In this document: positions 1-8,208 of the stretch, one piece after another | Numbering within the stretch: position 1 is the stretch's first letter | Layout of the letters: every line of letters starts with the position of its first letter | Origin: Roseobacter sp. | Lineage (GTDB): Bacteria; Pseudomonadota; Alphaproteobacteria; Rhodobacterales; Rhodobacteraceae | DNA: 64,000 nt | Reading direction: 5' to 3' | Assembly (NCBI GenBank): GCA_015665415.1 | Contig: JADFAE010000006.1 | Coordinates: forward strand, 50,917-114,916 | Position numbers and translations under genes: made by a program | The notes under the pieces: generated by a model | Seen by the model: only the letters and a program-made list of their open reading frames with translations | The model's database searches: none | Told to the model about the DNA's origin: nothing

Positions 1-25
1 CCAAGCTGCATCATTCTGCCTGCCA

Positions 26-700
26 TCATCCGCCCTCGCATTGTCCATAGCCGTGGGGCTCATCAAACAGCGCACCAGATTGCGCGGCCCTGCCCCGGCG
101 CTCGATTTCATCAGCGATCTGGGCCACAGACAAATGCGCCGCCACAATCTGGATATGTTGCACCACCTGGGAGGCTGGCCCGGCAGCCGCAGCTGACTGT
201 TCCTGCCCCGTTGCGCCGGTTTCAAAGCGCGGGCGCTGGATCTGCTCGAGAACTGGCGCGGCTGTAACCTGTGCCCGACCCATGGCCTTGCGTAATCCAC
301 CACCCAGAGCCGCCATCATCGGCCCGGCCCTTTCCGCATCCGTGACAGACGTTCCGTCGCGCCTGCATGGGCCACATAGGCGCCCTTCGAGTTCCAGATC
401 GTCTCTGGCCCGTTCTCACCCACACGGCGGAACCCCCGGCCAATCTCACCGCCCAAGAATGAGCCAGGTATGTGCTGGTGGCTTTGCCCTGCCGCTGAAC
501 GGGTGAGCCTGGCTAGCGCGGGGCTCAGGCGCAGTATCACCGCCACCAAAGAAGTTGCTCACGCTTGAGCCGATTTTTGACGGCGAGCACGATGCGCGCC
601 AACGGATTGGTACGCAACCCTTCCCCTACGGTTGGTATTCCACCATAGATCAGGCCCGCGCCCAGGTAAGGCGGGTCAAGAGAAACCCGCCCCATTGACG
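26..700 (-). pseudogene. Phage tail tape-measure protein, C-terminal remnant, frameshifted
   Basis: Read leftward, three reading frames carry successive parts of what looks like one protein. First comes a GGIPTVGEGLRTNP stretch (about 600-660), then a SNFFGGGDTAPEP stretch (about 515-560), then GRGFRRVGENGPETIWN with GAYVAHAGATERL (316-480). A last part ending near DEIERRGRAAQSGALFDEP follows (26-319). The VGE.GPE...GAYV.nA motif and an Arg-rich helix near the C-terminus are typical of tape-measure proteins of siphophages and prophages. The last two parts overlap as ATGA at 316-319, but at least one frame change lies near 480. No other phage gene is visible before the crotonase gene at 740, so this is probably a relic. 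The gene may continue beyond the left edge. Assignment is by motif only. Confidence 0.5.
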
Positions 701-739
701 AATGCCGCCCCCTGACGCGCGCGGAACCTTCCGGATCTA

Positions 740-1498
740 TCAGAAGAAGGACGGCTGACGCTTTTGCATCATAGCGGCAACAACTTCGGCAAACTCAGGC
801 GATTTCAATTGAGCCACAAAGTGTTCAGCCTCTTTCTGCATCTGCAGCGCGACCTCATCCCTGCGATTGCGGATCAGAGATTTTGACAATCGCACTGCCT
901 CTGGCGCGGATTGTGCAACATGTACTGCTATGGCTGCGACCTCAGAGGTCAAGTCTGCATCAGGAAAGATCCTTGAAATCAATCCATAGTCATGGGCTTC
1001 TTGGGCGTTCAAGCTGCGACCCGCCAGCAAGATATCATTGGCAACCGCCATGCCCACCGAGGCAGAGAGCAATAACGAGGAAGCTGCTTCTGGCACCAGG
1101 CCCAATTTGACAAAGGGCGCGGTAAAACTCGCGCTTTCGGCCGCATAGACTAGGTCACAATGCAACAGCATCGTCAGCCCCACCCCGATGGCTGGTCCAT
1201 TCACCGCGGCAATCACCGGTTTTGGACATTGGGAAATGGCGTCGAGAAACCGTGCGACTGGGGGCAGATCGCCATCGTGCGACGCGGTTGAAAAATCCTG
1301 CAAGTCATTGCCTGCAGTAAAGTAATCCTCAGCTCCGGTAATCACAAAGGCGCGCGCATCATCAGAGTGGCCATAGGCCTGCAAGGCATCGGCCATGGCG
1401 CCATACATGGCCTGTGTAATGGCATTGCGCTTACGAGGGCGGCTGATGGTCAGTGTCGTGACGCGATCTTGTGTGTGGAGGGTAATTGTATCGCTCAT
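740..1498 (-). CDS. Enoyl-CoA hydratase/isomerase (crotonase) family protein
   Basis: A 252-residue protein of normal crotonase length. It should act on an acyl-CoA thioester in the cytoplasm, as in fatty-acid or aromatic degradation. The N-terminal half has the ISRPRKRNAIT signature, followed by the GNDLQDF segment and AAVNGPAIGVG, the oxyanion-hole region. The segment LGLVPEAASSLLL has Glu at the position where delta3,delta2-enoyl-CoA isomerases keep their acid, so an isomerase is at least as likely as a hydratase. The ATG at 1498 has an AGGA about 9 bases upstream. It follows the alpha/beta hydrolase gene by 44 bases in the same direction, and the two are probably co-transcribed under the MarR regulator. 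The substrate cannot be inferred. Confidence 0.85.
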   Translation of the reverse strand: MSDTITLHTQDRVTTLTISRPRKRNAITQAMYGAMADALQAYGHSDDARAFVITGAEDYFTAGNDLQDFSTASHDGDLPPVARFLDAISQCPKPVIAAVNGPAIGVGLTMLLHCDLVYAAESASFTAPFVKLGLVPEAASSLLLSASVGMAVANDILLAGRSLNAQEAHDYGLISRIFPDADLTSEVAAIAVHVAQSAPEAVRLSKSLIRNRRDEVALQMQKEAEHFVAQLKSPEFAEVVAAMMQKRQPSFF

Positions 1499-1542
1499 TG
1501 GTGCAGTCCTGTCGTTGTCATTTTGAATGATTTACATAGATT

Positions 1543-2418
1543 TCAGCCAGCTAGATCGGGTTGTGAAAGCCAGTCCCAGCACTCCTGCCACAGACGCTCG
1601 CGCCCGGGCCGAAACGCACCGTCGTGACCGATACGCTTTACACCGATGTCCGAAGGCGATCTGAGTTGCAGTGATTTGGGCGCGTTGGGGTAGCAGCCCA
1701 TCAAATCCTGTGCCGATTTCGAGGTGGCAATCGGGTCGTCCTCAAAGATCCAGGACCGAATGGGGGCCGTCACTTCGCCATAGTGCTGCGGCTTCAGCGC
1801 GTGGTCAAAATCGGGTCGAAAGTAGCTTCGACGTTGGCTCCAGCGACGCCAGGTGCGAAATACCCGGGGCGGAAGCGCTTCGCCAGACCACCCCCCAATT
1901 GCTTTGAGATGCCCCCAGCGCAACAAGGAATAGGTCCCAAGCCCCCACCAGAAATACAGCTCAAGCGGCCGATTGCGCAGATGATGAACGCCAAAATATC
2001 CGCTTCCCACCGCAATAAAGGCATGGCGATCAATCCGGTGATGATTCGACATCAGGCCGAGAAAATGTCCGCCAACACTATGGGCGAGATGCGTAATCCG
2101 CAGCCCCGGGGCGGATTGAGCCAGGGTCTCGACGGCAGCAACCATGTCGAAACGCCCCCAGTCCGGCAGATCGATCGTGGATTTTGCAAGATCGCCACTA
2201 CGGGATTCCGCAATGCCGCGGTAGTCATAGGTCAGAACCACAGCACCGCGTTCGGCCAGAAACTCTGCAAGCGGTTGATAAAACTGGCGTGGAAATCCGG
2301 TTCCAGCCGAAATCAGAACCGCCAATTGCGGATCTTCACCTCGGATCAGATCCCCTTTCAGGCTCACGCCATCGCAGGTTTCAAAACTGATTTTTTCACG
2401 TGTTACCGACGGTGTCAT
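1543..2418 (-). CDS. Alpha/beta hydrolase
   Basis: A 291-residue alpha/beta hydrolase of the COG4757 type. After a short beta segment (about residues 15-40) come the oxyanion-side SAGTGFPRQFY, the LTYDYRGIAES strand-turn, and the nucleophile elbow AHSVGGH. The Ser in AHSVGG is the probable nucleophile, and a C-terminal Asp (FEDDP) and His (IGHDGAF) fit the rest of the triad. I chose the ATG at 2418 because AGGGAG sits 6-7 bases before it; an upstream in-frame ATG at 2439 lacks such a site. The gene overlaps the 3' end of the marR-like gene, so translation is probably coupled. The substrate is unknown; an ester or thioester hydrolase partnering the crotonase gene downstream is an inference. 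Confidence 0.8.
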   Translation of the reverse strand: MTPSVTREKISFETCDGVSLKGDLIRGEDPQLAVLISAGTGFPRQFYQPLAEFLAERGAVVLTYDYRGIAESRSGDLAKSTIDLPDWGRFDMVAAVETLAQSAPGLRITHLAHSVGGHFLGLMSNHHRIDRHAFIAVGSGYFGVHHLRNRPLELYFWWGLGTYSLLRWGHLKAIGGWSGEALPPRVFRTWRRWSQRRSYFRPDFDHALKPQHYGEVTAPIRSWIFEDDPIATSKSAQDLMGCYPNAPKSLQLRSPSDIGVKRIGHDGAFRPGRERLWQECWDWLSQPDLAG

Positions 2419-2887
2419 CGAGATCTCCCTGGTCTTCATTAACGTCTTGCGGCGGATTGATGATGCTGTCTGCCTGGTGGATCAGATGGTTCAGGAACTG
2501 ATGGATAACCTGCTGTTCTGAATCGCTAAATGGATCCAGAAGCGCCGCATTGAAATGCCCGGTTTCCCGTTTGGCCTGGGCCAGAATCTCTTGCCCTGCC
2601 GGCTGCAGATGAATATTGATCACCCGCCCGTCCTTGCGCGAGGGACGGCGCTCCACCAGGCTGCGATCCACCATACGATCCACCAGCCCCGTCAGGCCCG
2701 ACTTCCCCATCGAGAGCTGTTTGGCGATCTCGGAAATGGGCTGGCCATCCATTTGTGACAGCACAAAAAGAACCGCAATCTGGCTTGTACTTAACCCAAC
2801 CGCCTGGCGCGTGCGCCGATCGGCAGCACGAAACAGCGCAGAATGCGCCACCTGCAACTGATGAAAGACACGTAGATGTTCGGCCAT
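2396..2887 (-). CDS. MarR-family transcriptional regulator
   Basis: About 163 residues, the usual size of a MarR dimer subunit. The winged-helix core is visible: TSQIAVLFVLSQMDGQPISEIAKQL is cut here as TSQIAVLFVLSQ and PISEIAKQLSMGKSG, then LVDRMVDRSLVERRPSRKDGR with the DxR wing, and a C-terminal dimerisation helix. The start is taken as ATG at 2887 (MAEHLRV); a TTG in frame at 2914 would add nine residues. It heads a leftward set with an alpha/beta hydrolase and a crotonase enzyme, and MarR proteins commonly repress such neighbours and respond to aromatic or lipid ligands. The acidic tail after residue 150 is unusual but harmless. The family assignment is firm; the ligand is unknown. Confidence 0.88.
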   Translation of the reverse strand: MAEHLRVFHQLQVAHSALFRAADRRTRQAVGLSTSQIAVLFVLSQMDGQPISEIAKQLSMGKSGLTGLVDRMVDRSLVERRPSRKDGRVINIHLQPAGQEILAQAKRETGHFNAALLDPFSDSEQQVIHQFLNHLIHQADSIINPPQDVNEDQGDLDDTVGNT

Positions 2888-3477
2888 GATCCCATCCGCA
2901 ATTGAACTGTCCAAGTTTTCACATGCGTTAGTTCGTATGTGGACTACTTTTGCAGAGCAATAGGCTCCCTGACGTCATGACGCAAAGTCAGGCCTTGCGA
3001 CACTCTGCGGGTAAACTTGAATTACCTTTATTTACAGATGGTTGCATGAAAAATACAAAGTAACTGTAGAAACAGTGCTGGCCTGCGATCACATATCTGG
3101 ATTCTGACCAGAACCGAGATCTCTCTTACGATAGCGCGTTTTGGGCCCAAAAAATGACCCCCGCCAAGATGGAGGAGGTCAGTTTCATCGCTCAGGATCG
3201 TTCTTTCACTGCCCGTGTTTCAAACTGCCTGGTCCTTCACGATGTCCAGAGCAAGCACACTCACTCCCGGTCAAGTCTGGAACTGCGCCTCAAACCGACG
3301 GTCGGGATTTCGCCCGAATTTCAGGTGCAATTCAGTTCGAATTCATCAGGTCCAAGAGCCTCCTGTCGCAGACTACGAAGACGCCTTGATATCGACTATG
3401 CGTAGCACAATCTTGAGACATCCACAAGATATTGTGGATCACCCCCATCACGCGCGCATATTGACCCGGCACTTTTC
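2888..3477. other. Intergenic region between cobA and marR
   Basis: About 590 bases without a convincing gene. Short open frames around 3141-3481 have no ribosome site and resemble no family. The right half of an imperfect inverted repeat AGTTC-N6-GGACT lies at about 2930-2946, close to the marR start, and could be an operator. A short repeat ACTGT-AGAA-ACAGT lies at 3063-3076. The perfect hairpin at 3420-3439 is listed separately. Confidence 0.5.
3420..3439 (-). repeat. Perfect inverted repeat downstream of cobA
   Basis: ATCCACAA-GATA-TTGTGGAT, an 8-bp perfect stem with a 4-base loop, 39 bases beyond the cobA stop. It has no T-run, so it is not a canonical intrinsic terminator. It may stabilise the 3' end of the nitrate assimilation transcript. 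Confidence 0.4.
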
Positions 3478-4362
3478 CTAATCATGCGGGCGTGTCAAAA
3501 ACAGGATCGCCGGGTTGGAAATGCCCTCTCGCGCGATTGTCTCCACCAGCGAAGCAGCACAACATCTGGCCAGGACCTGATCCTTTTGCTGCGCGCGTGA
3601 CACGATGTCGATGCTGACCTTCTGTTCCATTTCAGCGTCACACAGCGCCTGCGCCAGGCTGCCAGCTGACCCCACCCCCATATAGACCGCGATGCGAGTG
3701 CCGGGTTGCAAATGAGAGATCCAGTCGGTTTGCCGGGCCAGGGTCTCTGATTGGCCGGTGACAAACACCAGCGTGTTGCAGGTGCCGCGCTCAGTCAGGA
3801 ACCCGCCAAGAGCTGCAGAGGCGGCGCTGGCTGCGGTGACGCCTGGCACGATTTCATGCACAATGCCAGCGGCGCTCAAGGCGTCGACCTCCTCTGCGCC
3901 ACGGGCAAATACGCCGGGATCGCCACATTTGAGGCGCACCACCCGCTTTCCCTGACGGGCATAATCCACCAAAACGCCAGAGATTTTCTCCTGTGGCCAA
4001 TGGTGATGGCCAGGCGCCTTGCCGACATAGATCCGCTCAGCATCGTCGCGCGCATGATCAAGCAATTCGGGGTCAATCAATCGGTCATAAAAGATGACAT
4101 CCGCCTCTTGCAACCGCCGAAGACCGCGCAACGTGATAAGGTCCTTGGAGCCCGGCCCGGCACCAACCAGCGCCACCGAGCCGAGATCCTGCACCGGCAA
4201 AGCCGTGGACTTGATATGGGGTTTGCCCCAGCTATTTCGCGCAGGTTCGCGGCCCCTGAACCGGCGGCGCAGAGTTTCGACCAGGGTATCCAGATCCCCC
4301 AAATTGGCGTCCAGGAGCCTGCTCCATCCACGCCACTGTATGAACATGGGAAGGGATTTCAT
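3478..4362 (-). CDS. cobA: Uroporphyrinogen-III C-methyltransferase (SUMT)
   Basis: A 294-residue SAM-dependent methyltransferase making precorrin-2, the precursor of siroheme (and of B12). The family motifs are clear: VALVGAGPGSKDLITLRG (P-loop-like SAM site), VIFYDRLIDPELL, RLKCGDPGVFARGAEE, and IVPGVTAASAA. It has no N-terminal dehydrogenase/ferrochelatase domain as in CysG, so those steps must be encoded elsewhere. About 50 extra residues precede the methyltransferase core. The ATG at 4362 is chosen because GGAGGAG lies 5 bases upstream and it overlaps the stop of the preceding gene as ATGA. As the last gene of the nitrate assimilation run it would supply siroheme for NirB. Confidence 0.92.
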   Translation of the reverse strand: MKSLPMFIQWRGWSRLLDANLGDLDTLVETLRRRFRGREPARNSWGKPHIKSTALPVQDLGSVALVGAGPGSKDLITLRGLRRLQEADVIFYDRLIDPELLDHARDDAERIYVGKAPGHHHWPQEKISGVLVDYARQGKRVVRLKCGDPGVFARGAEEVDALSAAGIVHEIVPGVTAASAASAALGGFLTERGTCNTLVFVTGQSETLARQTDWISHLQPGTRIAVYMGVGSAGSLAQALCDAEMEQKVSIDIVSRAQQKDQVLARCCAASLVETIAREGISNPAILFLTRPHD

Positions 4363-5300
4363 GCGCTCCTCCGGGATCTGTTGTGACGGCTGTGCCATAA
4401 CTCGGTTGCCAGGTCTGTGGCCTCTGCCAGCCCCGCACCGTGATCCAGTGTCCACAGCGCCAGCGCGGCAGTCCCGATGACGGTCTCGACAGCAAAGGGT
4501 TCTTTTTGCCGACCTGACCAAAGCGATACAATATCAATAGGATAATTGGGTTTACGCAAGCGCCGCAAACTGGCCAACCTGGCCAGGGCAATCTCATGCA
4601 ATTCGGCCTGCTCCCGCAGACCAAAGATGGCGACATCTTTGCCGGGATGGCGTTCGAATTCACCACCCCCGCCCTTGATTACGGTCAGGCTTCGATCTCC
4701 GAGCAGCGCCGCTGCCCGCGACTGCAGCCCGCGATAAGACGGATGAAACACCCCCTGAACCGAAGCCCGCGCACCGCAGGGGTTCCACATCCGCAAAACG
4801 GTATTGATACAACTGCGCAGCCCCAGCCTGTCGCGCAGGGCCAACAGATCGAAACCGGCAGGGCTGAGCTGCTCTAGCGGGTAATAGGCCAACCCCTCCC
4901 CCTCGAGCTGCAGATCCTGCAAGACCTCGCGCAGATCAGCGCCTTCTCTTTGATGCGCGTTCCAGCCATGCAGCGCCACCCGATAGCCCGCCAGAGCCAC
5001 CAGCTTGGCTGCCAGAACAAACAGCGGAGCCCCGCGTGAGCGCCCCGCCGCATAGCTGGGCCAGTCGAGATCAGCCTTGGGCAGATTTCGCGTGGAGGCA
5101 CGAAACGCTGCTGTAAACCCGGCAATCTCGGCATCACTCTCCCCGCGCAAACGCAGGACCATGAGCAAAGCGCCAATCGCCTCAGGAGCGGCCCGGCCCG
5201 ACAGCATGACGGACATGGCACCTTGCGCCTCTTGCTGGGTCAGGGATCGGGCACGCCCTTTGCCCCGGGCCACAATGCGGACATAGGGAGCAAGGGTCAT
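4359..5300 (-). CDS. TrpD2-like glycosyl transferase (anthranilate phosphoribosyltransferase homologue)
   Basis: A 313-residue member of the TrpD/YbiB fold (glycosyl transferase family 3). Recognisable parts are the helical N-domain (LTQQEAQGAMSVMLSG..PEAIGALLMVLRLRGE), a degenerate glycine loop, and VIKGGGGEFERHP. The true TrpD signature GTGGD is missing, and a genuine trpD lies elsewhere in this window, so tryptophan synthesis is unlikely. Relatives such as YbiB bind nucleic acid. It sits between nasA and cobA with 4-base ATGA overlaps at both ends, so it is translated as part of the nitrate/nitrite reductase message. Its role there is unknown. The start is set by the overlap with nasA; an upstream in-frame ATG at 5366 lies inside nasA. 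Confidence 0.75.
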   Translation of the reverse strand: MTLAPYVRIVARGKGRARSLTQQEAQGAMSVMLSGRAAPEAIGALLMVLRLRGESDAEIAGFTAAFRASTRNLPKADLDWPSYAAGRSRGAPLFVLAAKLVALAGYRVALHGWNAHQREGADLREVLQDLQLEGEGLAYYPLEQLSPAGFDLLALRDRLGLRSCINTVLRMWNPCGARASVQGVFHPSYRGLQSRAAALLGDRSLTVIKGGGGEFERHPGKDVAIFGLREQAELHEIALARLASLRRLRKPNYPIDIVSLWSGRQKEPFAVETVIGTAALALWTLDHGAGLAEATDLATELWHSRHNRSRRSA

Positions 5301-7876
5301 TCTGCAGCCATCGGCAGTTGCGTTTTGCTGAGAAGATCCAAAAGTTCCGGCTTGCAAGACCCGCAACTGGTTCCAGCGCAGGTCTCAACACCCAAGGCCT
5401 CGACACTGGAGGCCCCAGCGGCAATCGCGGCCCGCAGGGTATTGACGCCAATATTCATGCAGGCACAGATCGTGGCACCGGGATCCACCTGCTCAGCGCC
5501 GCTGCGCCCGGCCAGCGCCTGTAGCGGTGGAGTTTTGGTGCCAAGCAGAGAAAGAGCATGGGCCCGGCTTAGCGCAACCGGATCAGGGCTTGAGAAGAAC
5601 AATCCAACCAGCTGATCATACTCGTAAAAACCTATGCGAACCACGTTGTTTTCCTGATCCTGCACCACGGCACAGGCGCAGGGGGACAGCTGCAGTATCT
5701 GCTGCGCCAGCTCCTGCCAGTTTGACGGTGATGCGTCACCGGCGAATTCTCCCTGCCAGCCGGTCTGTGAACGGGCAATGGCCGCATAGGCCCCGGTCGG
5801 CTGCATGGGATGCAAGGAGGCAGCAAACCCGTACCAGGCGGCATCGCGTTTTCTCAGCGCAACAAAACTGTTCTTGGCGGCAGGCTGTCCCGAAACGGGA
5901 TCCACCGCCGCCCGCACCAGGCTGTTCACCCAACCTGCACTGCTGTTTTGGCGGCTCCAATGTATCGGCGAGAACAGCTGCCCCTCGGCCACACGATCCG
6001 TAATCAGCGCCCGGACCACGGCCCAGCCCTGATCGTTGGATAGTTCCACCAAATCAGCGGTCGAAATTGCCAGCCGGTCTGCGTCCTGCGGATGGATCTC
6101 CACATAGGGCTCCGCCAGATGGGCCCCCAACCGTGGGGCTTTGCCACTGCGGGTCATGCTGTGCCACTGATCGCGATTGCGTCCCGTGTTCAGTCGAAAT
6201 CCTGTCTGAACTACAGGTTTTGGCGCGCAAACCGGCAGCATTCGCCCCTTTTCATCCGGGTAGAAGAAGCGGCCATCAGCAAAAAACCGGCTTTCGTTCT
6301 GCGGCCATTGGGTCGGCAGCAATGCCGCATAGTCGACATCGGCAAAAAGGCTCAGATCCAGGTCACGACCAAATGCACGCGTTGCAGTGGACAGGGCCAC
6401 ATATTCGGCAAAGATCTCAGCCGCGCTGTCATAGTCGAACTCCTGCGCCCAGCCCATGCGGGCGGCAACTTCGCAAATGATCCGCCAATCGGGGCGCGCA
6501 GCCCCCGGCACCGGTAAAAAGGCCCGCTGCCGCGAGATGCGGCGCTCGGAGTTGGTGACCGTGCCGTTTTTTTCGCCCCAGCCTGTGGCCGGAAGTAAAA
6601 CATCGGCAAGATCTGCGGTATCGGTGTGTTCCATGATGTCTGACACCGCGACAAAGGGAACCGAGGCAATCGCCGCCGCGACGCCGTCGGCATCCGGCAG
6701 GCTCATGGCCGGGTTGGTCGACATCACCCACAAAGCCTTGATCTTGCCCGATTTGCAGGCCTCAAACAGATCCACTGCCCTAAGGCCGGCCTGGGTGCAG
6801 ATGGTTGGGCTTTGCCAGAACTCCTGCACCTGGGCGCGATGCGCCGGATTTTCGATCTCCAGATGATTGGCCAGCATATTGGCCAACCCACCAACTTCGC
6901 GCCCGCCCATGGCGTTGGGCTGACCGGTGACAGAAAACGGACCGCATCCCGCTGTGCCAATACGCCCTGTCGCCAAGTGGCAGTTGAGAATTGCATTGAC
7001 CTTATCCGTGCCGCACTCCGATTGATTGACGCCTTGCGAGTAGACCGTGACGACCTTTTTTGTAGCCGCCCACAGTTGATAGAATGCAGATAGCTCGTCT
7101 TCGCTCAGCCCGCTCTCCAGCGGATCATCCAGGCGCGCCTGGGAAATCGTCGGCACAGCGCCCGCAATGTGCTGATCGATATATCCCTGATCCAGATGGT
7201 CTTGATCTGCAAGATAGGCCAAAAGCCCGTTGAACAGGGCAATATCCCCGTCAGGACGGATTTGCAGATGCTGGTCCGCCAGTGCCGTTGTCGCCGTCTT
7301 GCGTGGATCGATATTGACGACCTGCAGTTCGGGGCGGGCAACCTTGGCGGCTGCAAGCCGCTGATGCAACACCGGATGACACCAGGCCAGGTTCGATCCC
7401 ACCAGCACAACAAGATCGGCCTCTTCCAGATCCTGATAGCAGCCGGGAACCGTATCACTTCCAAAGGCGCGTTTGTGGCCTGCCACCGAAGAAGACATGC
7501 ACAGCCTTGAGTTCGTGTCGATATTTGCGGAACCGATAAAGCCCTTCATCAGCTTGTTGGCCACGTAATAGTCTTCGCTCAACAGCTGTCCTGAAACATA
7601 AAAGGCAACACTGTCCGGCCCGTGATCGCGGACCGCCGCACTGAAGCGACGGGCCACCAGATCAAGCGCTTCATCCCAATGCGCCGTCCGGTTGGCGATC
7701 CGCGGCGTCAAAAGTCGCCCCTCCAGGTCGATGGTCTCTCCCAGTGCCGCCCCCTTGGAGCACAGCCGCCCAAAGTTGGCCGGATGATCCGGATCCCCCT
7801 TGATACTGCCATCAGCCCCAGCAAGGAGACCGCACCCAACACCACAATAAGGACAGGTCGTGCGTGTTGGGCTCAT
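5297..7876 (-). CDS. nasA: Assimilatory nitrate reductase catalytic subunit
   Basis: An 859-residue molybdoenzyme reducing nitrate to nitrite in the cytoplasm. The N-terminus binds a 4Fe-4S cluster through Cys8, Cys11, Cys15 and Cys39 (CPYCGVGC..LCSKG). The central part is the bis-MGD oxidoreductase core with YVSGQLLSEDYY, NIDTNSRLCMSS and GPFSVTGQPNAMGGREVG. The molybdopterin dinucleotide-binding domain with HSMTRSGKAPRL follows. The C-terminus adds a BFD-like 2Fe-2S domain with Cys-x-Cys and CAGTSCGSC motifs, as in NasA proteins of other proteobacteria. I chose ATG 7876 because it overlaps the nirD stop as ATGA and has AGAGG upstream. The longer frame to 8020 would run back through nirD. 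Confidence 0.95.
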   Translation of the reverse strand: MSPTRTTCPYCGVGCGLLAGADGSIKGDPDHPANFGRLCSKGAALGETIDLEGRLLTPRIANRTAHWDEALDLVARRFSAAVRDHGPDSVAFYVSGQLLSEDYYVANKLMKGFIGSANIDTNSRLCMSSSVAGHKRAFGSDTVPGCYQDLEEADLVVLVGSNLAWCHPVLHQRLAAAKVARPELQVVNIDPRKTATTALADQHLQIRPDGDIALFNGLLAYLADQDHLDQGYIDQHIAGAVPTISQARLDDPLESGLSEDELSAFYQLWAATKKVVTVYSQGVNQSECGTDKVNAILNCHLATGRIGTAGCGPFSVTGQPNAMGGREVGGLANMLANHLEIENPAHRAQVQEFWQSPTICTQAGLRAVDLFEACKSGKIKALWVMSTNPAMSLPDADGVAAAIASVPFVAVSDIMEHTDTADLADVLLPATGWGEKNGTVTNSERRISRQRAFLPVPGAARPDWRIICEVAARMGWAQEFDYDSAAEIFAEYVALSTATRAFGRDLDLSLFADVDYAALLPTQWPQNESRFFADGRFFYPDEKGRMLPVCAPKPVVQTGFRLNTGRNRDQWHSMTRSGKAPRLGAHLAEPYVEIHPQDADRLAISTADLVELSNDQGWAVVRALITDRVAEGQLFSPIHWSRQNSSAGWVNSLVRAAVDPVSGQPAAKNSFVALRKRDAAWYGFAASLHPMQPTGAYAAIARSQTGWQGEFAGDASPSNWQELAQQILQLSPCACAVVQDQENNVVRIGFYEYDQLVGLFFSSPDPVALSRAHALSLLGTKTPPLQALAGRSGAEQVDPGATICACMNIGVNTLRAAIAAGASSVEALGVETCAGTSCGSCKPELLDLLSKTQLPMAAE

Positions 7877-8208
7877 GCGACGGACCTCTGCTGCAAGAAC
7901 TCGACATCCAGTAAGATGCGCCCCTCTGCGACCCGGGCCGGGTAGGTTGCCACCTGCCCCGCATCTGCGCCCTGCGCCAGGCCTGTTTCGAGCGAAATCA
8001 CCCAGTTGTGCAACGGGCATGTCACCGAGGCGCCATGAATGATCCCATCCGCGAGCGGCCCCTTTTTGTGCGGGCAGGCATTGTCCAGCGCATAGACCGC
8101 ATCGGTAGCCGTACGAAAGACGGCGACACAGCCATGCACGGTCTTGACCAGACGGGCCCCGCGTTGCGGCACGGCGTCAAGGGCGGCGATATCAATCCAA
8201 GCGCTCAT
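7873..8208 (-). CDS. nirD: Nitrite reductase (NADH) small subunit
   Basis: A 111-residue Rieske-fold protein, the small partner of NirB in cytoplasmic reduction of nitrite to ammonium. The Rieske 2Fe-2S ligands are present as Cys45-Pro-His47 and Cys64-Pro-Leu-His67. Many NirD proteins have lost them, so this one probably carries a real cluster. Both ends overlap neighbours by four bases (nirB before it, nasA after it), the layout of a tightly coupled operon. Confidence 0.93.
   Translation of the reverse strand: MSAWIDIAALDAVPQRGARLVKTVHGCVAVFRTATDAVYALDNACPHKKGPLADGIIHGASVTCPLHNWVISLETGLAQGADAGQVATYPARVAEGRILLDVEFLQQRSVA

Noticed and set aside
26..700. Gene transfer agent tape-measure gene
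   Set aside because: The C-terminal motifs look like an ordinary siphophage/prophage protein, the frame is broken and no other GTA gene is adjacent.
3141..3481. Three overlapping short plus-strand frames as possible small genes
   Set aside because: No ribosome site, no family resemblance, and they lie in a region between two minus-strand genes.
4359..5300. Second functional trpD
   Set aside because: It lacks the GTGGD PRPP motif, and a complete trpD lies at 44383-45405 in the tryptophan run.
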